Positions 1 through 6,372 are shown, counted from the stretch's first letter. The stretch: DNA of 7,057 nucleotides from Treponema sp. (GCA_003447785.1 DLYJ01000215.1:1-7057); one strand, 5' to 3'. Notes: generated by a model not told the origin, from the letters alone. Numbers and translations: made by a program.

Positions 1-401
1 TGAGGATAGGCGTTTTCAAACCCCTTGAGCCCGGTAAGTTCAATAAATTCATCCACCGAATCCTTTTTGTCCTTATAAATCTTACGTGCCTTAAGCCCAA
101 AAGAAATATTGTCGCGGATTGTGAGCCACGGAAAAAGATTTGCCTGCTGGAATGCAAATCCCCTGTCATCTCCAGGCTCAGTCACAACCTGACCGTCTAC
201 TTCGATTGAGCCCGAACTTACTTTTTCAAGACCTGCAATACATCGCAAAAGGGTTGTTTTTCCGCAGCCTGACGGCCCGATCAGCGAAACAAAGCTTCCG
301 GCCGGAACTGTAAAAGAAACGCCGTTAAGGGCAGTAACTTTTTCTTCATCCCTGTCACCGAAAATTTTGACTACATCATTAATTTTAATTTCTCCAATCA
401 T
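1..401 (-). CDS. ABC transporter ATP-binding protein, nitrate/sulfonate/taurine type (partial, N-terminal 133 residues)
   Basis: This is the ATPase that should energise uptake through the permease encoded just upstream. My translation begins MIGEIKINDVVKIFG. It carries a Walker A motif GPSGCGKTT at about residues 42-50 and a Q-loop FAFQQANLFPWLT at about 83-95, where the FPWLT ending is typical of the SsuB/TauB/NrtD group. The signature motif, Walker B and H-loop lie beyond the window's left edge, so intactness cannot be judged. I chose the ATG at 401 because AAGGGG (408-413) lies 6 nt upstream. An in-frame ATG at 407 touches that ribosome site and is less likely. The gene follows the permease stop by 31 nt and is probably co-transcribed. 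The family is clear. The substrate is not: sulfur compounds are suggested only by the neighbouring cysteine synthase gene. Confidence 0.93.
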   Translation of the reverse strand, partial: MIGEIKINDVVKIFGDRDEEKVTALNGVSFTVPAGSFVSLIGPSGCGKTTLLRCIAGLEKVSSGSIEVDGQVVTEPGDDRGFAFQQANLFPWLTIRDNISFGLKARKIYKDKKDSVDEFIELTGLKGFENAYP

Positions 402-432
402 AAACATCCCCTTAAACAATTGAATTCAGATC

Positions 433-1383
433 TTAATATTTAATAAGCCCTTTCTGCCATCTCAAAAGCCTTCCACGCACTCTGAACAAAACCGCCAGCA
501 CAACATTACAGAAGATTGCAATCAGTATAAGACCCGCATAAACGCCCTTAAACTCAGCAAGTTCTTTTTCCATGTTGATAAACCAGCCGATGCCGGCTTT
601 GGCGCCAAACATTTCTCCCGTCATCAGTGCGATAAAGGCAGAACAGATTCCAAAGAAAATTCCCTGGAAGATGTTTGGCAGGGCCGCAGGAATTGCAATC
701 CTGAACAGCTGGTAAAATGGTTTTGCTCCAAGAGTTTTTCCGACTTCAAAATACGCATTCGGTATATTTTGAATTCCGGAACTCGTCAAAAGCACAACCG
801 GGAACCATACCGCAAGGGCAACTACAAACACACTTGCACCAAAGGTCGTCGGAAAGACAACCAGCGCAAAGGGAATCCATGCCGTTGCAGGAACAGGTCC
901 GATAACCTTTATTACAGGTTCAAGCCAGAAACTCACCCTTCGCGAGTAGCCGATTCCAAGACCTGTAACAAAACCAATTGAAATTCCCCACAAAAGTCCC
1001 AGTCCAAGCAATCTGAACGAATGAACGATACACCTGAACATAAGGGCTTTTGATTCAACAAAGACAGAAAAGATATTGTCAAAGCTCGGAAACAAAAGTA
1101 CCGGAAGCAATGCAGTCTTTCCCGTCAAAATATTGAATAAGGCAAGGAGAGCAAAAAGAGCCCCGATAAGGATGCCGCTCTTTTCGAGAACAGTCCTCAC
1201 CTTACGGTTAAAAAATGAAATCACAGTCACCGCTAAAACCACGGCCGCCGCAATCAGAAGAAAGTATGTAAAATACGGCAGCGAAGGCTCCGGATGACGG
1301 CGGTGATTTTTTAAGAAAACCTGCACCAGCAGGGCAAGCACGCTGCCTGAAAGTGCAGCAAATCTTGACAGATGCTGTTTCAT
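433..1383 (-). CDS. ABC transporter permease, SsuC/TauC/NrtB type, with extra N-terminal membrane segments
   Basis: This is the inner-membrane channel subunit of a binding-protein-dependent importer, 316 aa from the chosen start. The cytoplasmic coupling loop is recognisable at about residues 210-236 (FEVGKTLGAKPFYQLFRIAI then PAALP), the EAA-loop pattern with conserved G and terminal LP that contacts the ATPase. The core, from about residue 90 to the end, resembles SsuC/TauC, which are usually near 250-280 aa. Ahead of it are about three additional hydrophobic stretches (about 9-24, 37-57 and 70-88) that make the protein longer than usual. An ATG at 1398 is in frame, but GGGAGG (1391-1396) overlaps it and sits 7 nt before the ATG at 1383, so 1383 is preferred. 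The gene lies 24 nt after the cysteine synthase gene and 31 nt before the ATPase gene. No substrate-binding protein is seen in the window; one may lie further left. Confidence 0.92.
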   Translation of the reverse strand: MKQHLSRFAALSGSVLALLVQVFLKNHRRHPEPSLPYFTYFLLIAAAVVLAVTVISFFNRKVRTVLEKSGILIGALFALLALFNILTGKTALLPVLLFPSFDNIFSVFVESKALMFRCIVHSFRLLGLGLLWGISIGFVTGLGIGYSRRVSFWLEPVIKVIGPVPATAWIPFALVVFPTTFGASVFVVALAVWFPVVLLTSSGIQNIPNAYFEVGKTLGAKPFYQLFRIAIPAALPNIFQGIFFGICSAFIALMTGEMFGAKAGIGWFINMEKELAEFKGVYAGLILIAIFCNVVLAVLFRVRGRLLRWQKGLIKY

Positions 1384-1407
1384 CCCCACACCTCCCATCC
1401 GAAGTTT

Positions 1408-2388
1408 TTAGCGGTACATATTTGTAGACAAATACTTAAAGGCATTGTCCGCAAGAATTACCACGATATTTTTACCCTTTGCTTCAGGGCGCTTTGCAAT
1501 CTGAGTTGCTGTCCACAAGGCAGCTCCGGCAGACTGTCCCACAAAAAAGCCTTCTTCCTTTACAAGTTTGCGGCCTGTCTCATAAGCGTCTTCTGCAACG
1601 ACATTAAAACACTCATCATACTTTGTGTTAAAAATCTTAAAGAGCTGAGGAACCTTGTCATCTGGAACTCCATCAAACTTGAGGACTCCGTCAATTGTGT
1701 TTCTGTCCGGAAAGTTCGGATTTTTAAGGGAAATGTCAGCCGGCTGTGCTCCGATGATTTTTACATCCGGATTTTTTTCCCTGAAAAATTTTGCAAGTCC
1801 GCTCAAAGTTCCGCCGGTGCCAACCAGCTGAACAACGTAGTCTACCTTTCCGCCCGTTGCTTCCCAGATTTCAGGACCGGTGCCTTTGATATGGGCTTCA
1901 GAGTTTGCAGGATCCGCACACTGATTCAAATAGTACCAGCCGTTTGACTCTGCAAAGTCGTGCATTACCTTGTACAGACCTTCAAGGGAAAGACCGGTTT
2001 TGAGCATTTCTGCAAAGCCAGGAACATCTGTTACCTGTAAAAGTTCTGCGCCCAGTGCCTTGAGGATCTGTGAGCGTTCAACAGAAACCTGAGGCTGGAT
2101 TACAGCAACAAATTTGTATCCTTTTGCATTTGCAAAAGTTGCTTCGCCGATACCAGTGTTACCGCTTGTGTAATCGATCAAAGTCATTCCAGGCTTTATG
2201 TCACCGCGTTTTTCTGCTTCTTCGATAATGTTCAGGGCAGCCCTGTCCTTTACACTTCCCGACGGGTTAAAATATTCAAATTTAGCAAGAATGTTTGCCT
2301 GAACATTTTCTTTTTCTTCATATCTATGAAGATGAACAAGGGGTGTTTCGCCCACAAGTTCAGTAATTGAATCGTATATCTTTGCCAT
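1408..2388 (-). CDS. cysK: Cysteine synthase / cystathionine beta-synthase family PLP enzyme
   Basis: This is a cytoplasmic fold-type II PLP enzyme of 326 aa, the usual length for O-acetylserine sulfhydrylase. Visible features are the PLP-lysine segment NPSGSVKDRA (Lys47), the substrate-binding loop TSGNTG (74-79), NQCADPANSEAHIKGTGPEIW (in the 155-175 region), the phosphate-binding loop GTGGT (190-194) and GQSAGAA (284-290), whose Ser286 is at the place expected to contact the pyridine nitrogen. Family knowledge predicts cysteine formation from O-acetylserine and sulfide. The CBS catalytic core and lanthionine-forming relatives share these motifs, so the true substrates are not fixed by sequence. 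AAGGGAG lies 10 nt before the ATG. The gene sits 24 nt after the lanC-like gene and 24 nt before the permease gene, so it is very probably part of one operon. Its placement between a LanC-like protein and an importer hints at a specialised rather than housekeeping role. Confidence 0.93.
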   Translation of the reverse strand: MAKIYDSITELVGETPLVHLHRYEEKENVQANILAKFEYFNPSGSVKDRAALNIIEEAEKRGDIKPGMTLIDYTSGNTGIGEATFANAKGYKFVAVIQPQVSVERSQILKALGAELLQVTDVPGFAEMLKTGLSLEGLYKVMHDFAESNGWYYLNQCADPANSEAHIKGTGPEIWEATGGKVDYVVQLVGTGGTLSGLAKFFREKNPDVKIIGAQPADISLKNPNFPDRNTIDGVLKFDGVPDDKVPQLFKIFNTKYDECFNVVAEDAYETGRKLVKEEGFFVGQSAGAALWTATQIAKRPEAKGKNIVVILADNAFKYLSTNMYR

Positions 2389-2412
2389 TTTTATTCTGCT
2401 CCCTTAAATGCC

Positions 2413-3843
2413 TTAAGCAAAATAGCTGTATTCGATTAAATCAATCAGCTTTTCATTTTTTTCTACTGCCGCAAGAGAAAGCAATGCCCACGCGTTGCCT
2501 GCAGTTCCAATATATAAACCTGTGTAGCTGTGCACATCTGTAGGAATTGTTCTCCACCATGCGCCGCTCCAGCGTCTAAGTTTTTTCTGTTTATAAATGT
2601 TTCCGTCAGCGTCCTCCACAAAAGACTGACCGATTACAGTTTTTGCCGCACGACGGGCATATTCCAGGAATTCTTTATTATTTGTAAGTTTGTAAACAGA
2701 AATAAAGTGTTCTACGAGACCTGGAGTTCCGCAGCACAATGACTGACTCTGCCAGTATCCGCGGCTAAAGATTTCTGGAGCACCGGCTTTGATAATTCCG
2801 CGGCTGAGTTTAAGCGTCCAGTCGAGCCATTCCTTATCGCCTGTAATTTTGTACAATCCCTGGAACAGAAGAGTTGTTCCTGCAGGACCGTGACATGTAC
2901 TCAAATAATAGAATTCAGTAGATGGTCCCCGTTCAAGGCTGTCAAGGTAAGGAACCAGGGCTGCCTCATCATCTCCCACTGCAATTCCTTCGATGTATCG
3001 TGCAGCATCAATTGCCGCATCAAGGAATCTTTTGTCCTTTGTCGCGTTGTACAGAATTGTCAGAGCCCAGCCGACACCGCTTGTACCGTGAGCAAGGTTT
3101 ACCCAGAACACATCCTTCGGGAAGTCGATTATTGTCAAATCAACAACGTTGTAATAAGTTCCGCCCTTTGGAGCCGGTTTACCCTTTGTAAGAATAAAAT
3201 CACCAAACTGCTTTGCAGCGTCTACGTATTTTTTATCCCCTGTGAGTTCTGTTGCAGAGACAAGGAATGAAATATAACCAGCATCTCCGCAAAGATCATT
3301 CTGTTCGCTCCAGTAGATTCCGGTTTCGCCTTTTTTAGCGGCTGCAATAAGGTCATCACCTACTTTTGCAACATAAGCTTTGTATTTTTCATCGCCTGTT
3401 AGTTCATAAAGTTTAAGAACAAGGTAGGCACGTCCTGTAGGTCCATTCCCCCAGCCAGCAGCCCAGCCCGGCATATTCTTTACGTGAACAAGTTTATTTG
3501 AATCATCAATCTTTCCGTTGATTGTTTTATTGTAGAATTCAACACCTTCGTCCGTTTTAATGATTTCTTCTGCAGCGTTCTTTGCTTCTTCAAGATACTC
3601 AGGGATTTTTGTTTTCTGGTACAATCTCAAATAAAACAATCCGACACCTGCAGAACCACCATAAAGTGACTTTGGTGTGAGCATAGGATAGTCATCAAAG
3701 TTTTCTGTTGAATCAGGACTCTGATTCCAGGTTTTTCCGAAACGACTGATTTTTTCAGTAGTCTTAATCCATGAAGCAGTCTGTTTTGCATATTCAACAA
3801 AATCTTCTGCTGACGGTTCTTTAAATAATAAGTTTTCTGCCAT
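2413..3843 (-). CDS. Stand-alone LanC-like protein (lanthionine cyclase fold, predicted zinc-binding)
   Basis: LanC proteins are alpha/alpha-toroid zinc enzymes that add thiols to dehydroamino acids; eukaryotic LANCL relatives add glutathione to dehydroalanine in proteins. This 476-aa protein shows all seven glycine motifs of the toroid: YGGSAG (about 61), GNGPTG (132), CGDAG (185), AHGTSG (251), CHGPAG (317), CCGTPG (370) and IGTAG (445). Predicted zinc ligands are Cys317, Cys370 and Cys371, and His252 matches the catalytic-region His of NisC. There is no signal peptide or membrane segment. I chose the ATG at 3843 because AAGGAG (3850-3855) is 6 nt upstream; the adjacent ATG at 3846 is possible. 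An upstream in-frame codon at 3891 lies only about 19 nt from the expected transcription start and has no ribosome site. It is first in an operon with a cysteine synthase and an ABC importer. No LanB/LanM dehydratase or precursor peptide is nearby, so a lantibiotic role is unsupported and the substrate is unknown. Confidence 0.88.
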   Translation of the reverse strand: MAENLLFKEPSAEDFVEYAKQTASWIKTTEKISRFGKTWNQSPDSTENFDDYPMLTPKSLYGGSAGVGLFYLRLYQKTKIPEYLEEAKNAAEEIIKTDEGVEFYNKTINGKIDDSNKLVHVKNMPGWAAGWGNGPTGRAYLVLKLYELTGDEKYKAYVAKVGDDLIAAAKKGETGIYWSEQNDLCGDAGYISFLVSATELTGDKKYVDAAKQFGDFILTKGKPAPKGGTYYNVVDLTIIDFPKDVFWVNLAHGTSGVGWALTILYNATKDKRFLDAAIDAARYIEGIAVGDDEAALVPYLDSLERGPSTEFYYLSTCHGPAGTTLLFQGLYKITGDKEWLDWTLKLSRGIIKAGAPEIFSRGYWQSQSLCCGTPGLVEHFISVYKLTNNKEFLEYARRAAKTVIGQSFVEDADGNIYKQKKLRRWSGAWWRTIPTDVHSYTGLYIGTAGNAWALLSLAAVEKNEKLIDLIEYSYFA

Positions 3844-3897
3844 CATCTTCTCCTTAGTGTGTGCGGAACAGAAAAGCGGGCCATGGAACACGCTTTG

Positions 3898-3914
3898 CCT
3901 ACCGAACTACTAGG
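3898..3914. promoter_or_regulatory. Putative operator, CCTA-N9-TAGG, over the transcription start
   Basis: The element CCTACCGAACTACTAGG is the same length as the copy at 3934-3950 and lies in inverted orientation relative to it, with starts 36 bp apart. It covers the predicted transcription start (about 3910), just downstream of the -10 box. Together the two copies bracket the promoter. The regulator is not encoded in this window. Confidence 0.5.
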
Positions 3915-3916
3915 AA

Positions 3917-3946
3917 ATAATAAAAGACTTTAACCTACTAGGTCAA
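3917..3946 (-). promoter_or_regulatory. Promoter of the lanC-like/cysK/ABC operon
   Basis: Reading the minus strand, TTGACC (3941-3946, 5 of 6 to consensus) and TATTAT (3917-3922, 5 of 6) are separated by 18 bp, a good sigma-70-type promoter. The expected start of transcription is near 3910, giving a leader of about 67 nt. The leader holds the AAGGAG ribosome site and a possible 6-bp stem (AAAGCG at 3873-3878 with CGCTTT at 3891-3896), but it is too short for a typical T-box or SAM riboswitch. Confidence 0.7.
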
Positions 3947-3950
3947 TAGG
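3934..3950. promoter_or_regulatory. Putative operator, CCTA-N9-TAGG, over the -35 box
   Basis: The element CCTACTAGGTCAATAGG contains the -35 hexamer of the lanC-like operon promoter. Its reverse complement, CCTATTGACCTAGTAGG, matches the second copy at 3898-3914 at 13 of 17 positions. It also contains a small perfect palindrome ACCTACTAGGT (3933-3943). A protein bound here would be expected to block RNA polymerase. The form of the site and the cysteine-related operon are compatible with an Rrf2-family (CymR/IscR-like) repressor, but that assignment is inference. Confidence 0.55.
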
Positions 3951-3979
3951 TTTTGTAAAAAAAGTTAATTTTTTTTCAC

Positions 3980-4008
3980 TTGTCCGCCGCCATTCAATTG
4001 TCTATAAT
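3980..4008 (+). promoter_or_regulatory. pyrE promoter
   Basis: TTGTCC (3980-3985, 4 of 6 to the -35 consensus) and a perfect TATAAT (4003-4008) are separated by 17 bp, with a T-rich stretch just upstream (3969-3976). The -10 box ends 7 nt before the pyrE ATG at 4016, so transcription should begin at or within a base or so of the start codon. This predicts a leaderless mRNA. Confidence 0.72.
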
Positions 4009-4015
4009 TCAACTT

Positions 4016-4699
4016 ATGGAAAACTACAAAACAGAATTCATTAATTTTATGGTTGAGTGCCAGGTTCTCAAGTTTGGTTCTTTTACTCTAAAGAGCGGTA
4101 GAAAATCACCATTCTTCATGAATGCAGGCGCTTATGTTACCGGAAGCCAGCTGATGCGCCTCGGACGCTTTTACGCTCAGGCAATTCACGAAAACTTTGG
4201 CGACGATTTTGATGTTCTTTTTGGACCTGCATACAAGGGAATTCCTCTTGCCACGGCCTGTGTAATCGCCTACCACGAACTCTACGGAAAAGAAATCAAA
4301 TATTGTTCTGACAGAAAAGAAGCTAAGGATCACGGAGCAGATAAAGGAAGCCTGCTTGGATATTCAATAAAAGACGGAGACCGCGTTGTAATTATCGAAG
4401 ATGTAACTACTTCCGGTAAATCCATCGAAGAAACCTATCCAAAAATCAAAGCCCAGGAATCTGTACCGGGAAGCATCAAAATTGTGGGAGAAATTGTAAG
4501 CCTTAACCGCATGGAAAAGGCTCCGGACAGCGACAAGGCCGCACTTGATGTAATCACGGAAAAATACGGCTTTCCAGCCCGGGCAATCGTTACAATGCAG
4601 GACGTAATAGACACTCTCTACACAAACGGAGACAAAAAGATTATTACTGACGAAATTAAAAAAGAAATCGACGCCTATTACGAAGTGTTTGGCGCTTAA
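4016..4699 (+). CDS. pyrE: Orotate phosphoribosyltransferase
   Basis: PyrE joins orotate to PRPP to form orotidine 5'-monophosphate, the fifth step of pyrimidine synthesis, in the cytoplasm. The 227-aa product has FTLKSGRKSPFFMNAG (about 23-38, orotate/PRPP site), FGPAYKGIPLA (69-79), the flexible catalytic loop RKEAKDHG (100-107) and the PRPP-binding motif VVIIEDVTTSG (124-134). Length is close to the family norm of about 210-230. An in-frame TTG at 3980 would add 12 residues, but that TTG is part of the -35 box and lies upstream of the expected transcription start, so the ATG at 4016 is chosen. No Shine-Dalgarno sequence precedes this ATG, in line with a leaderless message. The gene stands alone, divergent from the lanC-like operon and convergent with the citramalate synthase gene. 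Confidence 0.96.
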   Translation: MENYKTEFINFMVECQVLKFGSFTLKSGRKSPFFMNAGAYVTGSQLMRLGRFYAQAIHENFGDDFDVLFGPAYKGIPLATACVIAYHELYGKEIKYCSDRKEAKDHGADKGSLLGYSIKDGDRVVIIEDVTTSGKSIEETYPKIKAQESVPGSIKIVGEIVSLNRMEKAPDSDKAALDVITEKYGFPARAIVTMQDVIDTLYTNGDKKIITDEIKKEIDAYYEVFGA

Positions 4700-4708
4700 A
4701 GCCTTTAC

Positions 4709-4748
4709 AGACCACGGGCATTGCGCCCGGCGGTCTATATTATTTTAT
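4709..4748 (+). terminator. Intrinsic terminator of pyrE, overlapping the convergent stop codon
   Basis: An inverted repeat begins 10 nt after the pyrE stop. AGACC (4709-4713) pairs with GGTCT (4732-4736), and CGGGC (4715-4719) pairs with GCCCG (4725-4729) around an ATTGC loop, with a small asymmetric bulge between the two stems. A U-rich tail, TATATTATTTTATT, follows on the plus strand. On the minus strand no T-run follows, so it probably works mainly for pyrE. The stem includes two bases of the opposing gene's stop codon (4735-4737). Confidence 0.72.
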
Positions 4749-6336
4749 TAAACTTTTTTTCCAAATCTTTAATCAGTTTATATTCAAAAGAATCTACGAG
4801 TGCAATCCAGCTGGCTTCTACAATGTCGCTTGAAACGCCCATTGTTGCCCAGTTGGTAGTTCCATCTGTGGATTCAATCAATACACGTACGCGGCTGGCA
4901 GTCGCACCCTTTCCATCAAGAACACGTACCTTAAAGTCAGTAAGATGGAAGTCAGCCACACTGGGATAGAACTGTTCAAGTGCTTTACGCAGTGCAACGT
5001 CGATTGCGTTTACAGGACCGTCACCTTCGCCTGCTGTAATTACAGACTTACCGTCTACATCAAGCTTAATCTGGGCAAAGGCACTCTGGTCATCGGCAAC
5101 CCGGGGAAACTCACCGCTTGTCTTATAGTAATGAAGGTTAAAGAACGGCTGATATTTTCCCATCATCTTGCGGACAAGAATTTCGAAACTTGCATCGGCA
5201 CCTTCAAACTGGTAACCGTCGTGTTCAAGTTCCTTAACGCGCTTAACGATTTCTGCAACAACCGGACTTGATTTAGTAAGAGATTTATCGAATTTCTGAA
5301 CTTTTTCCACAATCATGCTCTTGCCGGCAACTTCGCTCATAAGGAATACGCGTTCATTACCAACGCTTTCCGGAGTGATGTGTTCATATGCATACGGGTT
5401 TTTGATAACGGCGTCAATGTGCATTCCTGCCTTGTGGGCAAAAGCACTTCCGCCCACATAAGGCATACCCGGGTTAAGGGCGATATTAGTAATCTCTGCT
5501 ACACGTTTACAGATTGGAGTGAGCAGTTTCATGTTTTCTTCAGGAATACAGGTGTAACCAAGTTTTAACTGTAAGTCTGCGATAATTGTGGAAAGATTTG
5601 CGTTTCCCGTGCGCTCGCCAAAGCCGAGCAGCACTCCCTGAACATGGGTAGCGCCGGCTTCTACAGCCAGAAGTGAATTGGCAACGGCAAGTCCACAGTC
5701 ATTGTGCGTATGAATACCAATTGAACAAACACGACCAAACTTTTTGCACACATCGGCAACGGCGTTCTTACATTCAGACGGCATTGCGCCACCCTTGGTT
5801 TCGCAAAGACAGAGGCACTCTGCTCCGCCTTCAACTGCTGCTTCAAGGGCTTTTAATGCGTATTCGGGATTTTCTTTATAACCGGTAAAAAAGTGTTCTG
5901 CGTCAAAGATTACGTTGCGGCCGTTAGACTTAAGGAAGGCACATGTATCCTTAATCATTTCAAGGTTTTCTTCCAGGGTTGCGTGGAGAATGTCAGTTAC
6001 CTGAAAGTCCCATGTTTTTCCGAAAATACAAACATACTTTGTTTCTGCAAACAAAAGGCTTTTAAGATTTGAATCTTTATCGCAGGTTACGTCCTTGCGC
6101 CGTGTTGAACCAAAAGCAACCAGATTTGAATTTTTAAGTTCTAATTTTTTTGCTTCAACAAAAAATTCCATGTCTTTCGGGTTACTGCCAGGATTTCCGG
6201 CTTCAATAAAAGTAACGCCAAGTTCGTCCAGGGCTTTTGCAATATTAATCTTATCCTGAACAGAATAGCTTACACCTTCACCCTGTGAACCATCTCTTAA
6301 TGTTGAATCAAAGACTGCAATTTTTTTGTTTTCCAT
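4735..6336 (-). CDS. cimA: Citramalate synthase (isopropylmalate synthase family)
   Basis: CimA condenses pyruvate and acetyl-CoA to (R)-citramalate, giving 2-oxobutyrate for isoleucine without threonine deaminase. The 533-aa length fits the CimA/LeuA family, a TIM-barrel catalytic domain plus a C-terminal regulatory LeuA-dimer domain (about 355-533). Visible motifs are FDSTLRDGSQGEGVSYS (9-25; Arg14 and Asp15 catalytic/metal), EAGNPGSNPKD (45-55), the metal-binding GIHTHND (207-213) and GFGERTGNANL (238-248). The RDGSQGEG and PGSNPKD signatures favour CimA over leucine-pathway LeuA; homocitrate synthase is less likely. A segment that is commonly DTNGG in relatives reads ETKGG here (180-184). 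An in-frame TTG at 6372 would add 12 residues but forms the -35 box, so the ATG at 6336 is chosen; it has no Shine-Dalgarno sequence and is probably leaderless. Feedback by isoleucine through the C-terminal domain is expected from the family, not shown here. Confidence 0.92.
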   Translation of the reverse strand: MENKKIAVFDSTLRDGSQGEGVSYSVQDKINIAKALDELGVTFIEAGNPGSNPKDMEFFVEAKKLELKNSNLVAFGSTRRKDVTCDKDSNLKSLLFAETKYVCIFGKTWDFQVTDILHATLEENLEMIKDTCAFLKSNGRNVIFDAEHFFTGYKENPEYALKALEAAVEGGAECLCLCETKGGAMPSECKNAVADVCKKFGRVCSIGIHTHNDCGLAVANSLLAVEAGATHVQGVLLGFGERTGNANLSTIIADLQLKLGYTCIPEENMKLLTPICKRVAEITNIALNPGMPYVGGSAFAHKAGMHIDAVIKNPYAYEHITPESVGNERVFLMSEVAGKSMIVEKVQKFDKSLTKSSPVVAEIVKRVKELEHDGYQFEGADASFEILVRKMMGKYQPFFNLHYYKTSGEFPRVADDQSAFAQIKLDVDGKSVITAGEGDGPVNAIDVALRKALEQFYPSVADFHLTDFKVRVLDGKGATASRVRVLIESTDGTTNWATMGVSSDIVEASWIALVDSFEYKLIKDLEKKFNKII

Positions 6337-6343
6337 AAAGGTG

Positions 6344-6372
6344 ATTATGCTAAGAATAAAAAAAACTGTCAA
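6344..6372 (-). promoter_or_regulatory. cimA promoter
   Basis: On the minus strand a perfect TTGACA (6367-6372) and CATAAT (6344-6349, 5 of 6) are spaced by 17 bp. The -10 box ends 7 nt before the cimA ATG at 6336, the same distance as at pyrE, so a leaderless transcript is predicted. With no leader there is no room for a T-box or peptide attenuator. The promoter lies just downstream of the cheY terminator. Confidence 0.8.

Noticed and set aside
1384..1398. The longer N-terminus of the permease from 1398
   Set aside because: The GGGAGG ribosome site overlaps this ATG and is correctly spaced for the ATG at 1383.
1372..1947. Plus-strand open frame of 191 codons opposite the cysteine synthase gene
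   Set aside because: It lies antisense to a well-supported CDS, has no ribosome site or recognisable motif, and its cysteine-rich, low-complexity translation looks like a shadow frame.
2890..3270. Plus-strand open frame of 126 codons opposite the lanC-like gene
   Set aside because: It is fully antisense to a CDS with seven conserved LanC motifs and has no independent support.
2413..3843. A lantibiotic (lanthipeptide) biosynthesis cluster
   Set aside because: There is no precursor peptide, LanB/LanM dehydratase, LanT exporter or leader protease in the window. The neighbours are cysteine synthase and an importer.
3844..3891. The longer N-terminus of the LanC-like protein from 3891
   Set aside because: There is no ribosome site before 3891, it is very close to the predicted transcription start, and AAGGAG is well placed for 3843.
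3844..3910. A riboswitch or T-box in the lanC-like operon leader
   Set aside because: The expected leader is only about 67 nt, with one weak 6-bp stem and no recognisable SAM-riboswitch or T-box elements.
4945..5271. Plus-strand open frame of 108 codons opposite cimA
   Set aside because: It is antisense to the conserved CimA C-terminal domain, with no promoter or ribosome site seen.
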